The notes beneath the pieces were generated by a model. That model saw only the letters and a program-made list of their open reading frames with translations. It did no database searches and had not been told where the DNA came from. From an uncultured Bacillus sp. (GTDB lineage Bacteria; Bacillota; Bacilli; Bacillales_B; DSM-18226), in assembly GCF_946478885.1 (NCBI RefSeq), contig NZ_CAMLDX010000147.1, forward strand, positions 1 to 5,553: 5,553 bases of DNA. Reading direction: 5' to 3'. Made by a program: the position numbers and the translations under genes. Position 1 is the first letter of the stretch, and each line of letters begins with the position of its first letter. Below are positions 1 through 4,960 of this stretch, in pieces.

Positions 1-26
1 AAAATAAGAAAGTATAAAATTCTGTC

Positions 27-57
27 ATACCACAGTCCTTGATACTGTGGTATTTTT
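27..57 (+). terminator. Rho-independent terminator of the upstream gene
   Basis: A perfect 10-bp stem (27-36 with 44-53) closes a 7-nt loop and runs into a T tract (53-57). There is no matching A tract on the left side, so it works for + strand transcription only. It probably ends a gene lying left of the window; a TAA at 5-7 could be that gene's stop, but too little is visible to say. The transposase remnant starts right after it. Confidence 0.85.
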
Positions 58-62
58 CATAT

Positions 63-997
63 ATGGAGACTAATATTCTAAGGCGTATTTTTTTCGACCA
101 GCACCAACACTGGGAAAAATTCAAAACTAAATATGGAAGAAAGATCCGCCCAATTTTAATCCACATGTACATATGCTTGTATCGATGGGTGGCTTAACGA
201 AAAAAGGTGAGTGGAAACAGTATGATTTTTTGCCATTTGCGAATGCCGAGGAAGCAATGGCAGGCGGTTGTGTGTTGAAATTAATCCGGAAGGGATTAAC
301 GGATAGGGAAAAGAAAAAAGTTCAATCCAGATTACAAAAGGCTTTTACTAATAATGGAGAAGGCTTCTATGTGCATGCCCCTAAACAGAAAGGTAATGTG
401 AAGGAACAACTTCGATACATTGGCCGTTATATTCGTCGCCCCGCGATAGGTATTAATCGGATCGAGGCATATGATGGTCAGTATGTAACTTTTAAATATA
501 AAGATAAAACAGATGGGAAAGAAAAAACTGAAACTGTAAGCGTGGAAGAATTTATTTCACGTTTAATTCGTCATATTCCAGATGAGCAGTTTAAAACGAT
601 TCGCCATTATGGTATGTATTCCAGACGGTCTAAGAATTTGTGTAAAAAAGTATTATGTTTATGGCAACAAAAAGCAAAACGTTGGATTATAAAAGTGAAG
701 AAAACCCTGCGTCGTCAGACGTGGAGAGAAAGAATCATAGCGAGTGGTAAAAAAGATCCTCTCGTCTGTCCAAGATGTGAGTGTTACTATGAGTACAAGG
801 GAGAAGTCTGCCTTGAAGATGGGAAACTAGAAATAAAGGTAGCCTTATGCCCAACGACAAGAGCTTATCTAGAAAGGGTGATTAACGATCTCACCAGTAT
901 CAAAGTCCCGCAAAAAGGGAAAGAAAAAAAAGAAAAACATAAACCTCAACCAGTCCAAGAAACAAAGCGTCAGCTATGTTTGTTTAGCGTGTCATGA
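63..997 (+). pseudogene. IS91-family (HUH/Y2) transposase, internally deleted remnant
   Basis: IS91 transposases are HUH nucleases thought to move DNA by rolling-circle transposition. An ATG at 63 opens a frame beginning METNILRRIFFDQHQHWEKF and running to GRKIRP near 152, which resembles the family N-terminus. The sequence then changes frame and continues as NFNPHVHMLVSMGG to the stop at 995-997. The HUH histidines (HVH) are at 164-172, upstream of the first in-frame ATG at 173. The Y2 pair YIGRY has its tyrosines at 416-418 and 428-430. Conserved family-like text follows (IRHYGMYSRRSKN near residues 143-155 counted from 173), then CPRC and a lysine-rich tail ending RQLCLFSVS. The section that normally lies between the N-terminus and the HUH motif, including the zinc finger, is missing; from memory of the family this is about 100 or more residues. 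A compensated frameshift garbles 242-274. No ribosome binding site is visible before 63. The copy is almost certainly inactive. Confidence 0.85.
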
Positions 998-1163
998 AAA
1001 AGAAGAGATTCCCTTAAATATAGTAAGAGATTTTGACTTAATGGATGATGGAGATCCAACAACTCCACCAATGTTTTCATGCGAAAAATGTGGGGGAGAA
1101 ATGTATCCTGAGTACTATAAAGGAGTACATGGTATAGAGTACAAATTATCGGATATTCGCTAA
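981..1163 (+). pseudogene. Zinc-ribbon-like small ORF, start missing or unclear
   Basis: From TGT at 981 this frame reads CLACHEKEEIPLNIVRDF and continues through CEKCGGEMYPEYYKG to a TAA at 1161-1163, about 60 codons. Two CxxC pairs (CLAC and CEKC) roughly 35 residues apart suggest a treble-clef or zinc-ribbon fold. The frame stays open upstream to 882 but offers no ATG, GTG or TTG with a ribosome binding site; the only internal ATGs (such as 1041) would drop the first CxxC. It overlaps the end of the transposase in another frame, so its 5' end was probably lost or mutated, or it is a passenger gene of the IS. A strong terminator follows 9 nt after the stop. I do not recognise a specific family, and I call it a fragment because no start can be supported. 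Confidence 0.55.
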
Positions 1164-1172
1164 ACAAAAAGG

Positions 1173-1197
1173 ACCGGGCGGTTTTTGCCCGGTTTTT
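1173..1197 (+). terminator. Rho-independent terminator
   Basis: A 7-bp GC-rich stem (1173-1179 with 1187-1193, ACCGGGC/GCCCGGT) has a 7-nt loop and continues into a T5 run (1193-1197). An A5 run at 1166-1170 on the left means it might also work weakly on the - strand. It closes the remnant and zinc-ribbon unit and insulates ylbC. Confidence 0.85.
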
Positions 1198-1307
1198 CTT
1201 ATATAGAAACGAACTTTCCATTTTATTTACTTGGAACGAAAGACTTTTATCGGCAAGTCGGAGGTTTATTTTTAGAATCAACATGCTAACATTATGAAAT
1301 GCTGTAA

Positions 1308-1316
1308 TGATATAAT
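1308..1316 (+). promoter_or_regulatory. Extended -10 sigma-A promoter of ylbC
   Basis: TGATATAAT combines a perfect -10 hexamer (1311-1316) with the TG of an extended -10. There is no good -35 at 17 bp; CTAACA at 1286-1291 lies 19 bp away and is poor. The predicted transcript start (about 1322-1325) lies at or next to the GTG at 1325, which helps rule out that codon as the ylbC start. The stretch 1198-1307 holds no gene that I can see, only a weak 5-bp inverted repeat at 1242-1259. Confidence 0.6.
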
Positions 1317-1356
1317 AATGACAAGTGCACTATCACACAGAAAAAAAGAATGAACA

Positions 1357-1365
1357 GGGAGGTGA
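1357..1365 (+). promoter_or_regulatory. Ribosome binding site that decides the ylbC start
   Basis: GGGAGGTGA is close to a perfect anti-16S match. The core GGAGG ends 7 nt before the in-frame CTG at 1370. No ATG, GTG or TTG in this frame lies at a usable distance, so the site points to the CTG. Confidence 0.75.
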
Positions 1366-1369
1366 GTCT

Positions 1370-2404
1370 CTGAAGACGTTTATTCGAATTATCATTAGTT
1401 TACTTGTTTTAGTGGTTATTGGGTTTTGGCTGAATATATCTGATAAGGAAAACAAAGAGGATTCCCCGAACACTATTCAAAGTGGTGATTCAAGCAAACA
1501 GTCGCCAGTTCTTTCAGAAAAGGATATTCGTAGGGATAGTCTATTAAAAATGGTGGGAAAGTCGATAGGTGAGGTTCAAAATTTGTTTGGAGAACCGACA
1601 AGAATTGATTTGTCATCATATGGTTATGATTGGTGGATCTATGATGAAAATCCGGAAGAATATCTGCAAATCGGAATTGATGACGATCGGGTTGTGACGA
1701 TATATGCTATCGGAAAAAAGGCGGAAATTAGTCCTTTTTATATAGGACAGTCTATAGGCGATATTTATGCGCAGAATATTGTGGATACAAGTATTCGTTT
1801 TAAATATAAGGGCAGTTCCTATCGTTTTGAATTATCTGAGGAGGATATGAACACCAATCCTCTTATTCAAATTGATAATGTTTTTGTGCAATTATATATG
1901 GATAAATTTTCCGGGGAATTATCAAGTATTCGTTTAATGGATGCCCCAACATTAATTAAAATAAGACCGTATGAACTATTATTTCGGGGAAACTTATTAG
2001 AGCCTCCAAATGAAATCGAATTAGATGAAAAACAGTTAGAACGGGATTTAGAAACAGAATTATATAATCTGGTGAATATCATTCGCAGCCAGAGCCAATT
2101 ACCATCATTTCAATGGGATGAAAAAACTGCAGACGCTTCCTACAAACATAGTGTTGACATGTATGATAACAATAATTTCTCACATGAATTGAACGGTGTA
2201 TTATCTGACAGGTTAACAGCCGCCGGAGTCGTCTTTCAAAGTGCCGGTGAGAATATCGCTTATAATAACATTGATGCACCGGATGTTATAGAAGAGTGGC
2301 TGAATAGCAAGAAGTATCGGGAAAATTTACTGAATACGGATTTTACTCATGCAGGGACCGGGGTATATAAAAATTATTATACACAGGTTTTTACGCAAAA
2401 ATAG
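1370..2404 (+). CDS. ylbC: YlbC, membrane-anchored CAP (SCP/PR1) domain protein
   Basis: From the CTG at 1370 the protein has 344 residues, which I recall as the usual YlbC length. Residues 1-23 (MKTFIRIIISLLVLVVIGFW) form an N-terminal hydrophobic anchor or signal, placing the rest outside the membrane. After a polar linker (24-55), residues ~60-190 match the CAP-associated N-terminal domain, with two GKSIGEVQNLFG/GQSIGDIY-type repeats. Residues ~228-342 form a CAP domain with the N-R pair, the FSH histidine (272), GENIA (glutamate 294), WLNS and the closing YYTQVF. The second cavity histidine, usually in an HRENIL-like motif, is a tyrosine here (316, KKYRENLL). The molecular function of YlbC is not established; related CAP proteins are secreted, and some bind ligands or have enzymatic activity. 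An upstream GTG (1325) would add 15 residues, but it lacks a ribosome binding site and coincides with the predicted transcript start. No clear terminator follows. Confidence 0.92.
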   Translation: MKTFIRIIISLLVLVVIGFWLNISDKENKEDSPNTIQSGDSSKQSPVLSEKDIRRDSLLKMVGKSIGEVQNLFGEPTRIDLSSYGYDWWIYDENPEEYLQIGIDDDRVVTIYAIGKKAEISPFYIGQSIGDIYAQNIVDTSIRFKYKGSSYRFELSEEDMNTNPLIQIDNVFVQLYMDKFSGELSSIRLMDAPTLIKIRPYELLFRGNLLEPPNEIELDEKQLERDLETELYNLVNIIRSQSQLPSFQWDEKTADASYKHSVDMYDNNNFSHELNGVLSDRLTAAGVVFQSAGENIAYNNIDAPDVIEEWLNSKKYRENLLNTDFTHAGTGVYKNYYTQVFTQK

Positions 2405-2455
2405 CTTGAGATGAGAGAATGGATAAATTTTTGACAGGGTAAAACAGTTCTATTC

Positions 2456-2482
2456 ACCAAATGGAACGCCTCACATAAAGTA
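2456..2482 (+). promoter_or_regulatory. Candidate sigma-K promoter of ylbDE
   Basis: AC at 2456-2457, a 16-nt spacer and CATAAAGTA at 2474-2482 fit the Bacillus sigma-K consensus (AC, then about 16 nt, then CATAnnnTA). Sigma-K acts in the mother cell late in sporulation, which suits a coat protein gene. Transcription would start about 26 nt before the ylbD ATG. This is a consensus match only. Confidence 0.6.
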
Positions 2483-2516
2483 TTATAGGCAATTGCTTAC
2501 GTCGAGGTGAATAGAT

Positions 2517-2918
2517 ATGACAACTAAAAAACTTGATCCATCGATTGAGGAATTCAAAAAATTTGTTACTAAAAATCCAAAAATCATAGATGAAGTTCGA
2601 ATCGGGAAAGCGACATTGCAGGAATTATATGAAGATTGGTACTTGCTAGGAGAAGAGGATCCCAGATGGGAGCGTTATCGATCCGAAATAAAATCGGAGA
2701 AAAATACAATCGATACACAGGGAAATTGGCTAAACCATCTTCTTGGAACGGTAAAAAAAATGGATCCCAATCAAATTCAAGGTCATTTAGGCCAGTTAAG
2801 CCAGGCACTTGGAGCTATTCAAGAGGTTATTGGACAGTTTCAGGGGGGAGCGGCCAAACAGGGAGCGAATCGCTCTAAGCCAACAGCAAAACATCCATTT
2901 CAATTTAGAAAAGATTGA
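2517..2918 (+). CDS. ylbD: YlbD, spore coat protein
   Basis: The product has 133 residues, the usual length of the YlbD coat family. The N-terminal signature LDPSIEEFKKFVTKNPKIID (6-25) is followed by a helical, acidic segment with LQELYEDWYLLGEEDPRW and a C-terminal helix (about 71-108) rich in Q, G and L. The tail is basic (KPTAKHPFQFRKD). No signal peptide or membrane segment is present. B. subtilis YlbD is known as an outer coat protein assembled in the mother cell; the biochemical role is unknown. The start is supported by GAGGTGA at 2504-2510, 6 nt upstream. ylbE begins 20 nt after the stop with its own ribosome binding site, so the two should be co-transcribed. The upstream sigma-K-like promoter agrees with late sporulation expression. 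Confidence 0.92.
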   Translation: MTTKKLDPSIEEFKKFVTKNPKIIDEVRIGKATLQELYEDWYLLGEEDPRWERYRSEIKSEKNTIDTQGNWLNHLLGTVKKMDPNQIQGHLGQLSQALGAIQEVIGQFQGGAAKQGANRSKPTAKHPFQFRKD

Positions 2919-2938
2919 TTCTCTCGAGGAGAGTAAAG

Positions 2939-3181
2939 ATGAGAAAAGACGTATATTTGTATTTAAAGCAGCAAAAGGAGTTATTGGATTTTCTCCGTGA
3001 ACAGCCTGTCTGGTACAGGAAGTTAACACGTGATCCCAATCATTTGCAGAACATGGAGGTTGAGGCATTGCATTACTATAAGAAAACCATCCCCCATCAT
3101 GTCACGAAATTTTCTAATGGAGTGCAAATGGCTTCCATGATGATTAGTATGTTTCAGGCGATGAATTCAAATAACCAATAG
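2939..3181 (+). CDS. ylbE: YlbE-like protein
   Basis: An 80-residue protein opening MRKDVYLYLKQQKELLDFL, followed by REQPVWYRKLTRDP, matching the YlbE family in length and text. It looks mainly helical, with a first amphipathic helix (about 3-20) carrying tyrosines and leucines, a middle segment NMEVEALHYYKKTIPHHVTKF and a methionine-rich C-terminal helix (MASMMISMFQAM). There is no signal peptide. The function is unknown. The ATG at 2939 is chosen because GAGGAG (2926-2931) lies 7 nt upstream; an in-frame TTG at 2915 would overlap ylbD and has no such site. It is the second gene of the ylbDE unit and is probably controlled by the same promoter. Confidence 0.9.
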   Translation: MRKDVYLYLKQQKELLDFLREQPVWYRKLTRDPNHLQNMEVEALHYYKKTIPHHVTKFSNGVQMASMMISMFQAMNSNNQ

Positions 3182-3189
3182 CCATGCTG

Positions 3190-3247
3190 ACAGAAGCCAA
3201 GCGCCTTGAGATCCTTCCTTCTTAAGGAGAGCTGGCTTCTGTTGTTT
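3190..3247 (+). terminator. Long hairpin after ylbE, probable terminator
   Basis: ACAGAAGCCA (3190-3199) pairs perfectly with TGGCTTCTGT (3233-3242). One bulged A then allows two further pairs, and a separate small hairpin (TCCTT 3216-3220 with AAGGA 3224-3228) sits at the tip. Only a broken T run follows (TGTTTC), so termination may be partial. It begins just after the ylbE stop. Confidence 0.55.
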
Positions 3248-3301
3248 CGTAGCCCATTGATTAATTTTTTATTCCTGTTCAATTTAAGACTAAAAAAAGA
3301 G

Positions 3302-3323
3302 TGATACGCTAACAATAGTATCA
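3302..3323. repeat. Inverted repeat upstream of the lipoprotein gene
   Basis: TGATAC (3302-3307) and GTATCA (3318-3323) form a perfect 6-bp palindrome with a 10-nt gap, about 50 nt before the lipoprotein start. It could be an operator. I see no convincing sigma-A promoter in 3248-3374, so the role is open. Confidence 0.3.
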
Positions 3324-3374
3324 GTCCAGTCTAAATACATTTGTTTATCGGTAAGCAGATGACAGGAGTGATAC

Positions 3375-3782
3375 ATGATGAGAAAAACGTACTATTTTGG
3401 AATAGTGTTCATGATATTGATGCTGATGACCGCCTGCGGAGATAATATTTCGGATCCGGAAACGAAGGATTTTGCCTCACTGCAGCGGGAGAATGCTGTT
3501 CAAGTATCCGGAGTCTTTGCAGCTAATGATTTTTTTTCAGTAAAGCATCAGGTCAAGGGCCGTGATGTCTATTTGGAATGTATTGTAAAAGGTGCATCAT
3601 TTAGGAATAATGGGGCAAAGATCTTGCTCTATGTTGATGGAAAGAAAACAAAAGAAATTAATAACGCGGCTTTTATCGTTAAAGGCTTAAATAAAGGCAC
3701 ACACAAAATAAAACTCGAACTAATGGAAACAGGGAAGCAAACAGCTTTGGCTGAAAAGGAAATTGAAGTGATGATTCCTTAA
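3375..3782 (+). CDS. Small lipoprotein with probable Ig-like beta-sandwich
   Basis: A 135-residue product with a classic lipoprotein signal: MMRKT, a hydrophobic core, then LMTAC with the lipidated cysteine at residue 21 (the -3 position is methionine, tolerated rather than ideal). After maturation it should be anchored on the outer face of the membrane. The mature part begins with a short polar linker and continues with alternating beta-like stretches (DVYLECIVKGASF, AKILLYVDGKKTKEIN, AAFIVKGLNKGTHKIKLELM, EKEIEVMIP), which looks like a single Ig-like domain of the kind that ends in a hydrophobic strand. AGGAG at 3364-3368 is 6 nt from the ATG at 3375; the next ATG (3378) is also possible. 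It is flanked by a hairpin and a terminator, so it should be monocistronic. I do not recognise a named family, and B. subtilis has, as far as I recall, no gene at this spot. Function unknown. Confidence 0.85.
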   Translation: MMRKTYYFGIVFMILMLMTACGDNISDPETKDFASLQRENAVQVSGVFAANDFFSVKHQVKGRDVYLECIVKGASFRNNGAKILLYVDGKKTKEINNAAFIVKGLNKGTHKIKLELMETGKQTALAEKEIEVMIP

Positions 3783-3803
3783 TGATGGATTAAACCTTCA
3801 TTT

Positions 3804-3831
3804 GTGAAACTGTATCCATTTCACTTTTTTT
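3804..3831 (+). terminator. Rho-independent terminator of the lipoprotein gene
   Basis: GTGAAA (3804-3809) pairs with TTTCAC (3819-3824), followed by T7 (3825-3831). The stem is short (6 bp), but the T tract is excellent. It lies immediately before the ylbF promoter element. Confidence 0.7.
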
Positions 3832-3833
3832 CA

Positions 3834-3842
3834 TGCTAAAAT
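3834..3842 (+). promoter_or_regulatory. Extended -10 promoter of ylbF
   Basis: TGCTAAAAT is an extended -10 with a five-of-six hexamer (3837-3842). No good -35 sits 17 bp upstream, as expected for the extended class. The predicted transcript start is near 3849, downstream of the ATG at 3843, so that ATG cannot be the start of ylbF if this promoter is used. Confidence 0.5.
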
Positions 3843-3848
3843 ATGTTT

Positions 3849-3857
3849 GGAGGTGAG
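3849..3857 (+). promoter_or_regulatory. Ribosome binding site that decides the ylbF start
   Basis: GGAGGTGAG with its core at 3849-3853 lies 10 nt before the TTG at 3864 and downstream of the in-frame ATG at 3843, so it selects the TTG. Confidence 0.75.
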
Positions 3858-3863
3858 TTTTAT

Positions 3864-4313
3864 TTGCTTGCAACGATAGAAAGGGTTGTAATATTAGAAA
3901 ATGCAGACCAACTAGCGGAAATGATTAATCACTCGGAAATAGCTGATTATTATAGAATATGTATGAATAAAATGAAGAATAACGAAGCAACGCAGAAAAA
4001 AATCCATGATTTTATGGAAATAAAGGAAAAATATGAAGAAGTTCAGCGCTTTGGCAAATATCATCCCGATTATAAAAAGATCTTAAAGGAGGTAAGAGAA
4101 GTGAAACGAATCATGGATCTGGATGAGCATGTCGCAGAATTTCGGAAGGCAGAAAATGACCTGCAAGAATTGCTTAATGAAGTGAGCGTGATTATCGGAC
4201 GTGCTGTGTCAGACCAAATTAAGGTGCCTACAGGGAATCCTTTTTTTGACAACGGGACAAATTGCGGAAACGGAGGTTGTGGAACAGGAGGGGGCTGCGG
4301 CTGTTCTGCATAA
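3864..4313 (+). CDS. ricF: YlbF/RicF, RNase Y regulatory (Ric) complex subunit
   Basis: In B. subtilis YlbF (RicF) joins YmcA (RicA) and YaaT (RicT) in a cytoplasmic Fe-S complex that works with RNase Y in mRNA maturation and is needed for competence, biofilm formation and sporulation. From the TTG at 3864 the product has 149 residues, the length I recall for RicF. Its N-terminus (M-LATIERVVILENADQLAEM) aligns with the family start. It is mostly helical: about 10-35, a long coiled-coil-like stretch (40-105) with many K/E, and ALLNEV-type helix text to about 116. The tail is glycine- and cysteine-rich, with cysteines at 134, 139, 145 and 147 in NCGNGGCGTGGGCGC, fitting the known role of RicF cysteines in cluster binding. 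The ATG at 3843 overlaps the promoter and lies before the ribosome binding site, so it is rejected. A terminator follows 9 nt after the stop. Confidence 0.93.
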   Translation: MLATIERVVILENADQLAEMINHSEIADYYRICMNKMKNNEATQKKIHDFMEIKEKYEEVQRFGKYHPDYKKILKEVREVKRIMDLDEHVAEFRKAENDLQELLNEVSVIIGRAVSDQIKVPTGNPFFDNGTNCGNGGCGTGGGCGCSA

Positions 4314-4322
4314 TAGAACTGG

Positions 4323-4363
4323 AAAAGGAGTATCTCCACATGGGAGGGAGGCACTCCTTTTTT
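4323..4363 (+). terminator. Rho-independent terminator of ylbF
   Basis: AAAAGGAGT (4323-4331) pairs with ACTCCTTTT (4353-4361), with a small inner hairpin (CTCC 4334-4337 with GGAG 4343-4346), and ends in T6 (4358-4363). The A run on the left could let it act in both directions. Confidence 0.8.
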
Positions 4364-4418
4364 GTACATCTCATTCCCTTTTTTAATGGCAGGTGGAAAA
4401 GGATCGTTTCTTTTCTGT

Positions 4419-4447
4419 TTGAAAACCGCCCTTTTTTTGTGTAGACT
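4419..4447 (+). promoter_or_regulatory. Sigma-A promoter of ylbG
   Basis: TTGAAA (4419-4424), an exact 17-nt spacer and TAGACT (4442-4447) form a good vegetative promoter. It lies between the ylbF terminator and ylbG, giving ylbG its own transcript. Confidence 0.65.
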
Positions 4448-4479
4448 AGAACGTAGAAAAGTGAATGAGGAGAAATGAT

Positions 4480-4755
4480 ATGATAGGACAACGACAGGGA
4501 ATGATCGTTTGGCTGAATTCCATTAAACATGCAAAAATGCTCAGAAGATTTGGAAATGTTCATTACGTCTCCAAAAGATTAAAATATGTCGTTTTATATT
4601 GTAACCGGGAAGAAATTGAAGAACTAATGAATAAGATTCATTCATATCCGTTTGTAAAAAAGGTTGAACCATCTTTTAAACCGTATGTAAAAATTGAATT
4701 TGAAAATTCAAAACCAGATAAAGCAAAGGAATACGACTATAAGATGGGGATTTAA
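4480..4755 (+). CDS. ylbG: YlbG, DUF2129 (UPF0298) protein
   Basis: A 91-residue protein with the family opening [20 protein letters not shown] and the conserved core [20 protein letters not shown], then [17 protein letters not shown]. The layout looks like a small alpha/beta fold with a basic surface. There is no signal or membrane segment, so it should be cytoplasmic. The function is unknown; the gene is regularly next to ylbF in Bacillus. The start at 4480 is chosen because AGGAG (4468-4472) lies 7 nt upstream; the in-frame ATG at 4465 overlaps that site and would add five atypical residues. The stop codon lies inside a perfect hairpin. Confidence 0.92.
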   Translation: MIGQRQGMIVWLNSIKHAKMLRRFGNVHYVSKRLKYVVLYCNREEIEELMNKIHSYPFVKKVEPSFKPYVKIEFENSKPDKAKEYDYKMGI

Positions 4756-4786
4756 AGCGGGAAGCTCGGTGCTGCTCGCTTTAAAT
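4750..4786 (+). terminator. Hairpin spanning the ylbG stop codon, no T tract
   Basis: ATTTAAAGCG (4750-4759) and CGCTTTAAAT (4777-4786) form a perfect 10-bp stem with an inner AGC/GCT pairing (4763-4765 with 4771-4773). The TAA of ylbG (4753-4755) is in the left arm. CTCTC follows rather than Ts, so it may stabilise the mRNA 3' end rather than terminate by itself. Confidence 0.45.
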
Positions 4787-4840
4787 CTCTCACTTGAAGT
4801 ACAAGAAAATTATTTAGACTATTCATAATTTTATAAATGG

Positions 4841-4849
4841 TGATATAAT
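4841..4849 (+). promoter_or_regulatory. Extended -10 promoter before the small ORF
   Basis: TGATATAAT is a perfect extended -10 (hexamer 4844-4849). No sigma-A -35 is evident at 17 bp. TTCATAAT at 4822-4829 and GATATAAT at 4842-4849 also loosely resemble sigma-E elements, but the spacing and sequence are imperfect. Transcription would begin near 4856, just before a perfect hairpin. Confidence 0.5.
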
Positions 4850-4880
4850 AAAAAAAAGCCCTGCAGGAATACTGCAGGGT
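4850..4880 (-). terminator. Minus-strand terminator, or 5'-leader hairpin on the plus strand
   Basis: CCCTGCAG (4859-4866) and CTGCAGGG (4872-4879) form a perfect 8-bp stem with a 5-nt loop. On the - strand it is followed by a run of eight Ts (the A tract 4850-4857), a textbook intrinsic terminator. On the + strand no T run follows; there it would lie at the very 5' end of a transcript from the promoter at 4841-4849 and could protect the mRNA. No - strand gene with a ribosome binding site is visible upstream of it. Confidence 0.55.
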
Positions 4881-4924
4881 CCTTCTATATCCATCGGATT
4901 GAAGGCAAAGGGAGAGGAGAAACC

Positions 4925-4960
4925 GGAGGAAGAACTTATGGGGAAACGTAAGTCTTCTCC
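4925..4960 (+). promoter_or_regulatory. Hairpin enclosing the ribosome binding site of the small ORF
   Basis: GGAG (4925-4928), AAGA (4930-4933) and CTTA (4935-4938) pair with TAAG (4949-4952), TCTT (4953-4956) and CTCC (4957-4960), giving 12 pairs with two single bulges and a 10-nt loop. The Shine-Dalgarno sequence and the A of the start codon are in the stem, so translation could be controlled by opening it. GGAGAA at 4917-4922 can compete for the right arm. Confidence 0.4.

Noticed and set aside
1201..1260. Possible right end (ori) of the IS91 element, with GAAC motifs and a 5-bp hairpin at 1242-1259
   Set aside because: GAAC occurs twice by chance-level expectation, the stem is short, and without an intact copy the end cannot be placed.
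970..1284. Minus-strand frame of 104 codons over the zinc-ribbon region and the ylbC leader
   Set aside because: It runs straight through the strong terminator at 1173-1197 and has no family-like motif; the opposite strand carries recognisable CxxC pairs.
1867..2279. Two minus-strand frames inside ylbC
   Set aside because: Antisense to a well-recognised CAP protein, with no ribosome binding site or family text.
3256..3337. Sigma-A promoter for the lipoprotein gene (TTGATT near 3257, TAAATA near 3332)
   Set aside because: No pair of hexamers at 16-18 bp spacing scores well enough to be listed.
4228..4563. Minus-strand frame of 111 codons across the end of ylbF and the start of ylbG
   Set aside because: It spans a clear terminator and promoter and is antisense to conserved genes; its composition is that of a shadow.
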